From Pleodorina starrii (taxonomy: Eukaryota; Chlorophyta; Chlorophyceae; Chlamydomonadales; Volvocaceae): a DNA stretch of 64,000 bases. The notes below the pieces were generated by a model. It was not told the origin of the DNA and searched no databases. It was given only the letters and a program-made list of their open reading frames with translations. Position numbers and translations under genes: made by a program. The stretch spans positions 527,001 to 591,000 of the forward strand of contig BRXU01000042.1 of assembly GCA_030267565.1 (NCBI GenBank). Reading direction: 5' to 3'. Below, piece after piece: positions 56,447-64,000 of the stretch (position 1 is the first letter of the stretch; every line of letters starts with the position of its first letter).

Positions 56447-56659
56447 CTGTAGCAGCTGTACGACAGTGCGGCTAGGCTATAAGAGCCTAAGCTACACCTG
56501 CACAAACAACTCGAGTGGCCTTTAGCAACTAAGACTGCTACATTGGTATCGAGTATCAGGAATAAATTCCTGAGGTCTGAAGATCGAGTCTCACAGAGCT
56601 CACATATCATTCTCACAGAGCCGTCAACGTCCGGACTGTGAAGTCAATTCGAACTGTGC
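56447..56659 (+). repeat. 213-bp LTR-like repeat, copy 2
   Basis: Same length and nearly the same sequence as 31086-31298. It lies 55 bp from the truncated integrase of Ty3 copy B1. Confidence 0.7.
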
Positions 56660-56668
56660 CAGAGATAG

Positions 56669-59599
56669 TCACGACCTACGCCTGGTATAAACTGGAAAAA
56701 AAACACACTTACTCTTAACGTGTAGGTCAACCGGCACACGCGGTTGCTTGATACCGTTAAGGTAAAACGGGGAAACACCCGTAGAACGCTGCTTAGAGTT
56801 GTTGATAGCAAACTCGATAAGCGGCAAATGCTCGTCCCAATCGTCTTGCGCGGGCGAGATGTAGTGCCTGAGTGTCTCTTCAAGGACGCGGTTCATCCGC
56901 TCCGTTTGTCCATCCGTTTGCGGGTGGTAGGCTGTGCTCATGTAGAGGTGGGTGCCCAATAGGCGAAATAGTTCCTTCCAAAAGTTGCTTGTAAAGCGTG
57001 TGTCCCGGTCCGACACTATGTTTTGTGGAAGGCCGTGCTGCCTGAAGACTGTAGCCACAAAAAGGCGGGCTAACTCTTCAGCTCCGACGGTCGTGTGTGT
57101 GGGAGCAAAGTGCGTCATTTTGCTCAGCCGGTCCACGAACACTACGATCGCGTCATGCCCATTGCGAGTTGTTGGTAGCTGAGTGATCAAGTCCATTGAT
57201 ACACTATCCCAAACCTCAGCAGGAATAGGGAGGGGCTGCAGCAATCCGCCCGGCTTTCTGTTTGTGGGTTTGTTGCGCTGACAGTTGGGGCAGGACTTAA
57301 CGTATTCCTTAACGTTAGCGTCTAGCCCGGGCCACCAATAAGTTTGTGCGATCGCTTGTTTGGTGCGGTCAATGCCGCGATGGCCGGCGTAGGGAACATC
57401 ATGATACTCTTTCAGGATTTCCTTACGTAAGTCAGCGTTTTCAGGCACGTATATCTGGGTCCCTCTGTACCAGAATCCGTTCTTTCGCCTGAGCTGCAGC
57501 TTTGCTACCTGTGTTTTTCGTATGTTTGGGTCGCCGTCATACCCGCGTTTGATTCGGCGGCCGAGGTCGCTATCAATTAGCGAAGCCGTTAGCACATTTA
57601 GCACCATGTCGTGAACCCGACTGATGGGATCAGCGACATTTATCCGTCCGGGGCGGTACTCCCATTTAAAGTTGAAACGCGAGAGGCGTTCCATCCAACG
57701 AGCTTGTCTACGGGAGAGCATATCGGCGCTTTTCTGGTCCTGTAGGTATACCAGTGGTTGGTGGTCGGTTACAAGTGTAACATCGGTTGCACCTTCCAAA
57801 TAACAACGCCACTCTTCAAGCGCAAGGACTGTGCCCAAGCACTCCTGGTCTGTTGTTGAGTAGTTATACTCTGCTTTACTGAACTTGGAGCTCGTGTAAG
57901 CTACTGGTCGCTCGTCCTGTAAAAGTACGGCGCCGGTGCCATAAATTGAGGCGTCAGACCAGACCGTGAAAGGTTTTTCAAGCTCGGGGAGTTTAAGTAC
58001 AGGTGCGTTCGTCAAGGCATGCTTCACGCCTTCGAAAGCCGCATCACACGCTTTCGTCCAATGGAAGGGCATTTTCGCACTGGTTAAGGCTGTGAGCGGG
58101 GCCACAAGGGAGGAATAACCCTGGATGAACCTCCTAAAGTAGTTGGCTAAGCCAAGGAACGCGCGTAGCTTAGGTAAGTCGGTCGGCACTGGCCATTCTT
58201 TGACGACTTTAACCTTACGCTCGTCCACTTTTAAGCCATCTCGGCTAACTATGTGGCCCAAGAAGTGCAGTTCGCCACGGTTGAACTGACACTTAGACAG
58301 TTTTGCCTTGAATTCGTGCTTTCGTAGCAGAGCGAGCACCGTACGGAGGTGTTGCTCATGCTCGGCTGGGGTCTTACTGAAGACCAAAATGTCGTCCAAG
58401 TACACCAGCACAAATTTGCCAATGTGTTCGGCGAAAATTCGATTCATCACCGCTTGGAACGTTGCAGGGGCGTTGGTGAGGCCAAAGCAAAGGACCTTGA
58501 ATTGAAATTGGCCCATTCCCGGAGCTATAAAGGCCGTCTTTTCCACATCCTCTGGGGAAATGCGGATTTGGTTGTACCCCTGTTGTAGGTCCAGGGAACT
58601 GAAAATGTTCGCACCCTGAAGCTGGTCGAAGAGGTCTGTAATATTGGGCATTGGGTACCGCCGTTTAATTGTTTGTTTGTTGAGGGCACGGTAATCAAGG
58701 ACCATACGAAGACCTTGTCCGTTAGCCTTTTCAACAAAAATCACCGGAGCGCCGTAAGGCGACGTAGAGGGTTCAATGTAGCCTTTCTGTAGCAACTCAG
58801 TGACTTGCTTGCGTACTTCCTGTTGCTCAAGTTGCGTCAGGCGGTACGTTCGCTTGGCTGGCGGTACGGCCCCGTCCACCAACGGTATGGCGTGACCTAC
58901 TTCGCGAAATGGCGGAAGCCCTTTTAATTCTGCGAATACGTCTTTGTATTCATCCAGAATGGCTGACATGTTTTCTTCAGGGATCAGGTTGGCGTCCGGG
59001 GCTTTTGTTCCCGATGCCATTTCCTCACCGACAGGTTCAGCCTGCACAAGCATCAAGTAGTTTCGTGCGCCTTGGGCAATCCGCTTTGCTGCGGCTTTAG
59101 CCGACATTGTCTCTACAGTGCTCGCTGCGTAAAGTGTAGCGGTCACGTAGTTCATGATTGTAACACCGTCTAGGTGTTCCTCGTCTTCCACAGCAGACCA
59201 GAATGTGGGCTTAAGAGTCCACTTTTCACCTTTGTCCTTGTGTGCGGTAAGCGTATGCGTTGCCCAGCACATTAGGGCCTTACGCCGTTCCAACCAGTCG
59301 TTGGCGAGAATGATTTCAACGCCTGGTATTCCTTGTTTGAGAACAAGTAGCTTGACCTGATCGTGGAAGGAACCGATGCGTAGGTTTGCGGTGACTGAGC
59401 CTTCAATGAGCTCGTTGGTCCCGTTCGCTAGGCGCACGGATGCTGTGGTTGTTGGCTTTGTTCGCGCCCGCGCCGGAGGTGACGGCCTTGTACGTGGCGT
59501 CGTCCTCGATCTCCGCCCAGTGGGCGAGGACCTCCTCCACCGTCGCCGGCGGGTTGATGCTCTCAGCGGTGGCCAGCTCCACCACCGTTTGAATCGCAT
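56669..59599 (-). pseudogene. Ty3/gypsy element B, left copy: fused and truncated pol
   Basis: One open frame of 976 residues. It starts in Gag (ATAESINPPATVEEV), jumps by an internal deletion (between 59465 and 59466; 1676 bp relative to the right copy) into the region after the protease DSG, and continues through RT (FSSLDLQQGYNQI, YLDD), RNase H and integrase (HHCC; SMDLITQLP; SDRDTRF; TDGQTERMNR). Coding for the integrase stops matching near 56715, so its C-terminal part and any chromodomain are missing. The deletion removed zinc finger, methyltransferase and protease active site. The ends share CAA(A/C)GCCAACA microhomology. Confidence 0.85.
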
Positions 59600-59620
59600 T
59601 AAGGATATTGCGATTCAGTG

Positions 59621-60701
59621 CCTCAAGTCGCCCCTGGCGGCTTTGGGCAAGGAGAAGGTCGCGAGCACGGTGGTGGAGCTGGCCACCGCTGAGAGCATCA
59701 ACCCGCCGGCGACGGTGGAGGAGGTCCTCGCCCACTGGGCGGAGATCGAGGACGACGCCACGTACAAGGCCGTCACCTCCGGCGCGGGCGCGAGCAACGC
59801 CAACACCCCCTTGAAGACTCCCAGGCAGGGTGAGGTGAGCCAGAAGCGGGTCCCTCAGCCAACCAAGTTTTCGGGGAAGAAAGATTCGCACATCACGTGC
59901 ACCAAGTCCTGGTTTGACCTGCTGATGCAGTATTTCGACCTGATGCAAATGGATCCACTAGAGCACTTTGTCTACTTTGTCACGGGCAAAGCGCAAGAGT
60001 GGGCCACTGACAAATTCAACATGCACAAGTCGGGCGTCAAACCGCTCACGCGCGAGTCGTTGCGCACTGAATTCTTGCTTTCATATGGCGATGCGCAACG
60101 CAACACTGGCACGGCGGCTCGTGACCGCTTGCACGCGCAAGAGCACAGCATGCAGTCGGACGAGTCCGTACCGCAGTACACCCAGCGTTTCCACGAAATC
60201 ATTCGCGAGGCCAAAGACATGAGCACTAGCGACAAAATTTCGTGGTACATTAAGGGCTTAGTCCCAGCGCTGCGGGGCCGGTGCGCGACCGACGATGAGG
60301 GCAAAGACTGGCAGGACTTGGACAAACTCACGCTTTACGCAGTGGGCCAGGAGGTTCGGTGGAAAGCCGCTAAGGAGAAGGCTCAATTGGCTGCCTTCAA
60401 CGCACAGCACACCACGCCGAAGGCCCAAAATTACTCGAAGACCAAGCGCCCTCCCTCCAATCCCGCTCCCCAAAAGCAGGGCGACAAGTCGCAGGGCGGC
60501 ATGGCTTCTTTTAAGAAGCCGCGGACGGACGGCAAGGGCGACAGCAAGCTGGCGCCCAACCAGTGCCGCATCTGCCGGGCTTTCAAGAAGCCCTCGGAGA
60601 CCTGGTCGGACCACAAGGTCGAGTGCATCAAGAATCAGCGCTCAGCGCTGGACAAGAAGATGGCGCACCTGGCCCGCCTGGAGAACCAGATGGAGGAGTA
60701 G
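59621..60701 (+). CDS. gag of Ty3 element B, right copy (5'-truncated)
   Basis: Capsid-like protein: ELATAESINPPATVEEV, a WFDLLMQYFDLMQ helix, FVTGKAQEW, YTQRFHEIIREA and a C-terminal CCHC-type finger (CRICRAFKKPSETWSDHKVE and Cys). The frame stays open left into the inverted copy, but real homology starts near 59621, so the true start is lost. It ends at TAG 60699-60701, and pol continues in the same frame. Confidence 0.82.
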
Positions 60702-63700
60702 CGGTCCGGCAAGCGCGTTGGGGCCGGCAAGCAGAGTCCGGGCAATAGACCACTAGTGCAGGAGTCGTTGGGGTCTGCGGCTGCCGAGAAGGCAGTTTTG
60801 GCAACCGAAAAGGTTGCAGTAGCCCAGGGCCAGTCGGATATGGACGGAGGTGTTCCGGTCGTTTGCGATCCGCTGAAGTGTGATCGCATGTTCCTGCCTG
60901 ACGAGTTTCGGAAGGTTGAGAGCAGTTTGGGGCGTCAGTTCTCTTTTGACGCCGCTTGTAACGACTCGGGTGACAACAGCCTCTGTGCGCGCTTTGCCTC
61001 TCCAAGCAAATCGTTCTTTGACACTGACGTGTCAGGCGAGTTTGTTTGGATCAATCCCCCATACACTCACGTTCAGCAATGGACACAGCACTACCTGCGC
61101 TGCAAGCGCAAGGACCCGGAGCACACATCAGCAGTCTTCTGTGTGCCCCAGTGGACTCAAGTCGAGCATCACATGCGTTCGGCAGGCTTTAAGCTGCTCA
61201 AAACGTATGAAGTTGGAACAAAACTGTTCTCAAAGAAAGACGCAAACGGCACTCGCACGGAAATGCCCGGTATCCCATGGCCGGTTCAGCTGTGGTATGA
61301 CGCCCCAGCAACTCCAGTGCAAGTCAACAGCATGAATGCTCCCAACCGTTCAATGGTCTTTGATGCTCGCTTGTGCCAAACGGCTTGCCGAGTGCTTGCC
61401 GACTCAGGTGCCAACTGCAATGGCGCCGCGGATGGCTTCATTACGCTTGAAGCAGCCCGCAACATGGCTCTCAGAACAAAGCCAACAACCACAGCATCCG
61501 TGCGCCTAGCGAACGGGACCAACGAGCTCATTGAAGGCTCAGTCACCGCAAACCTACGCATCGGTTCCTTCCACGATCAGGTCAAGCTACTTGTTCTCAA
61601 ACAAGGAATACCAGGCGTTGAAATCATTCTCGCCAACGACTGGTTGGAACGGCGTAAGGCCCTAATGTGCTGGGCAACGCATACGCTTACCGCACACAAG
61701 GACAAAGGTGAAAAGTGGACTCTTAAGCCCACATTCTGGTCTGCTGTGGAAGACGAGGAACACCTAGACGGTGTTACAATCATGAACTACGTGACCGCTA
61801 CACTTTACGCAGCGAGCACTGTAGAGACAATGTCGGCTAAAGCCGCAGCAAAGCGGATTGCCCAAGGCGCACGAAACTACTTGATGCTTGTGCAGGCTGA
61901 ACCTGTCGGTGAGGAAATGGCATCGGGAACAAAAGCCCCGGACGCCAACCTGATCCCTGAAGAAAACATGTCAGCCATTCTGGATGAATACAAAGACGTA
62001 TTCGCAGAATTAAAAGGGCTTCCGCCATTTCGCGAAGTAGGTCACGCCATACCGTTGGTGGACGGGGCCGTACCGCCAGCCAAGCGAACGTACCGCCTGA
62101 CGCAACTTGAGCAACAGGAAGTACGCAAGCAAGTCACTGAGTTGCTACAGAAAGGCTACATTGAACCCTCTACGTCGCCTTACGGCGCTCCGGTGATTTT
62201 TGTTGAAAAGGCTAACGGACAAGGTCTTCGTATGGTCCTTGATTACCGTGCCCTCAACAAACAAACAATTAAACGGCGGTACCCAATGCCCAATATTACA
62301 GACCTCTTCGACCAGCTTCAGGGTGCGAACATTTTCAGTTCCCTGGACCTACAACAGGGGTACAACCAAATCCGCATTTCCCCAGAGGATGTGGAAAAGA
62401 CGGCCTTTATAGCTCCGGGAATGGGCCAATTTCAATTCAAGGTCCTTTGCTTTGGCCTCACCAACGCCCCTGCAACGTTCCAAGCGGTGATGAATCGAAT
62501 TTTCGCCGAACACATTGGCAAATTTGTGCTGGTGTACTTGGACGACATTTTGGTCTTCAGTAAGACCCCAGCCGAGCATGAGCAACACCTCCGTACGGTG
62601 CTCGCTCTGCTACGAAAGCACGAATTCAAGGCAAAACTGTCTAAGTGTCAGTTCAACCGTGGCGAACTGCACTTCTTGGGCCACATAGTTAGCCGAGATG
62701 GCTTAAAAGTGGACGAGCGTAAGGTTAAAGTCGTCAAAGAATGGCCAGTGCCGACCGACTTACCTAAGCTACGCGCGTTCCTTGGCTTAGCCAACTACTT
62801 TAGGAGGTTCATCCAGGGTTATTCCTCCCTTGTGGCCCCGCTCACAGCCTTAACCAGTGCGAAAATGCCCTTCCATTGGACGAAAGCGTGTGATGCGGCT
62901 TTCGAAGGCGTGAAGCATGCCTTGACGAACGCACCTGTACTTAAACTCCCCGAGCTTGAAAAACCTTTCACGGTCTGGTCTGACGCCTCAATTTATGGCA
63001 CCGGCGCCGTACTTTTACAGGACGAGCGACCAGTAGCTTACACGAGCTCCAAGTTCAGTAAAGCAGAGTATAACTACTCAACAACAGACCAGGAGTGCTT
63101 GGGCACAGTCCTTGCGCTTGAAGAGTGGCGTTGTTATTTGGAAGGTGCAACCGATGTTACACTTGTAACCGACCACCAACCACTGGTATACCTACAGGAC
63201 CAGAAAAGCGCCGATATGCTCTCCCGTAGACAAGCTCGTTGGATGGAACGCCTCTCGCGTTTCAACTTTAAATGGGAGTACCGCCCCGGACGGATAAATG
63301 TCGCTGATCCCATCAGTCGGGTTCACGACATGGTGCTAAATGTGCTAACGGCTTCGCTAATTGATAGCGACCTCGGCCGCCGAATCAAACGCGGGTATGA
63401 CGGCGACCCAAACATACGAAAAACACAGGTAGCAAAGCTGCAGCTCAGGCGAAAGAACGGATTCTGGTACAGAGGGACCCAGATATACGTGCCTGAAAAC
63501 GCTGACTTACGTAAGGAAATCCTGAAAGAGTATCATGATGTTCCCTACGCCGGCCATCGCGGCATTGACCGCACCAAACAAGCGATCGCACAAACTTATT
63601 GGTGGCCCGGGCTAGACGCTAACGTTAAGGAATACGTTAAGTCCTGCCCCAACTGTCAGCGCAACAAACCCACAAACAGAAAGCCGGGCGGATTGCTGCA

Positions 63701-64000
63701 GCCCCTCCCTATTCCTGCTGAGGTTTGGGATAGTGTATCAATGGACTTGATCACTCAGCTACCAACAACTCGCAATGGGCATGACGCGATCGTAGTGTTC
63801 GTGGACCGGCTGAGCAAAATGACGCACTTTGCTCCCACACACACGACCGTCGGAGCTGAAGAGTTAGCCCGCCTTTTTGTGGCTACAGTCTTCAGGCAGC
63901 ACGGCCTTCCACAAAACATAGTGTCGGACCGGGACACACGCTTTACAAGCAACTTTTGGAAGGAACTATTTCGCCTATTGGGCACCCACCTCTACATGAG
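60702..64000 (+). CDS. pol of Ty3 element B, right copy (continues past window)
   Basis: Same frame as gag, after one TAG, and open to the window end. Order: linker (RSGKRVGAGKQ), Dam-like methyltransferase domain (about 60885-61200: FSFDAACNDSGDNS, DTDVSGEFVW, NPPY at 61053-61064), protease (ADSGANCN, Asp codon 61401-61403; GVEIILANDWLE), RT (YLDD at 62534-62545), RNase H (VWSDASIYGTGAV, TDHQPLVYL), integrase zinc domain (HDVPYAGHRGIDR, CPNCQRN) and core start (SMDLITQLP, SDRDTRF). Key residues are all present, so this copy may be the active or recent one. Confidence 0.88.

Larger units (their letters stand above)
56937..64000. repeat. Large palindrome of two Ty3 element B copies
   Basis: Positions 56937-59465 mirror 61472-64000: coordinates of matching ORFs always sum to 120937 and their translations are identical, so the arms have no indels. 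59466-59590 mirrors 59671-59795. The centre (59597-59622) has the small hairpin GAATCGCA...TTGCGATTC. The right arm runs off the window. Confidence 0.88.

Noticed and set aside
59376..59620. N-terminal extension of the right-copy Gag frame
   Set aside because: This part is the antisense of the inverted left copy; real Gag homology begins near 59621.

Overview
The window looks like nuclear DNA of a volvocine green alga (Chlamydomonas/Volvox relatives). The grounds are high GC, intron-rich genes with GT-AG junctions, a pherophorin-type Hyp-rich matrix gene, a TTTTAGGG-like telomeric patch, chromodomain Ty3 elements, and tyrosine-recombinase (YR) elements with split direct repeats like those described for Chlamydomonas TOC1 and Volvox Kangaroo. 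Almost everything here is mobile DNA, much of it nested. Host genes are limited to the 3' end of a Gly-rich protein (1-270) and a 3'-truncated pherophorin-like gene (43770-45655).

Layout. 1-3.0 kb: gene tail, a gag-like remnant and small repeats. 3042-9591: a YR element with perfect A1...B1A2...B2 split direct repeats, a complete recombinase ORF, 30-bp minisatellites and no reverse transcriptase. 9874-26504: a 16.6-kb element bounded by ~357-bp, ~99% identical terminal inverted repeats. It carries two divergent multi-exon genes: a leftward transposase-like gene (20073 to ~10402) and a rightward gene of unknown function (21067-25797). Their shared control region has two TATA boxes and six E2F-type sites. 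Both genes are broken by younger insertions: a TIR dimer, a 1.15-kb repeat and a tRNA-derived SINE; another TIR element sits in an intron. 26.5-31.1 kb: a gag-RT remnant of a YR retroelement, dispersed repeats, and a 1.02-kb transposon with an 8-bp target duplication and telomere-like core.

31.3-41.5 kb: a chromodomain Ty3/gypsy element split by two TIR elements, followed by two LTRs joined by 2 bp. 41.5-43.3 kb: a tRNA-like SINE candidate and nested repeats. 43.8-45.7 kb: the pherophorin-like gene. 46.8-49.8 kb: the 5' half of a LINE (ORF1 plus endonuclease, antisense). 49.9-56.4 kb: diverged repeats, an 8-bp satellite and a pentamer satellite. 56.7-64.0 kb: two copies of a second Ty3/gypsy family facing head to head as a large palindrome; the right copy has an open pol up to the window edge.

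The most notable points are (i) the divergent two-gene giant TIR element with an E2F-site cluster, (ii) a Dam-like adenine-methyltransferase domain between Gag and protease in both Ty3 families, (iii) Gag and Pol in one frame separated by a single stop codon in both families, and (iv) the YR element without RT. All calls come from reading the sequence; no database search was run.
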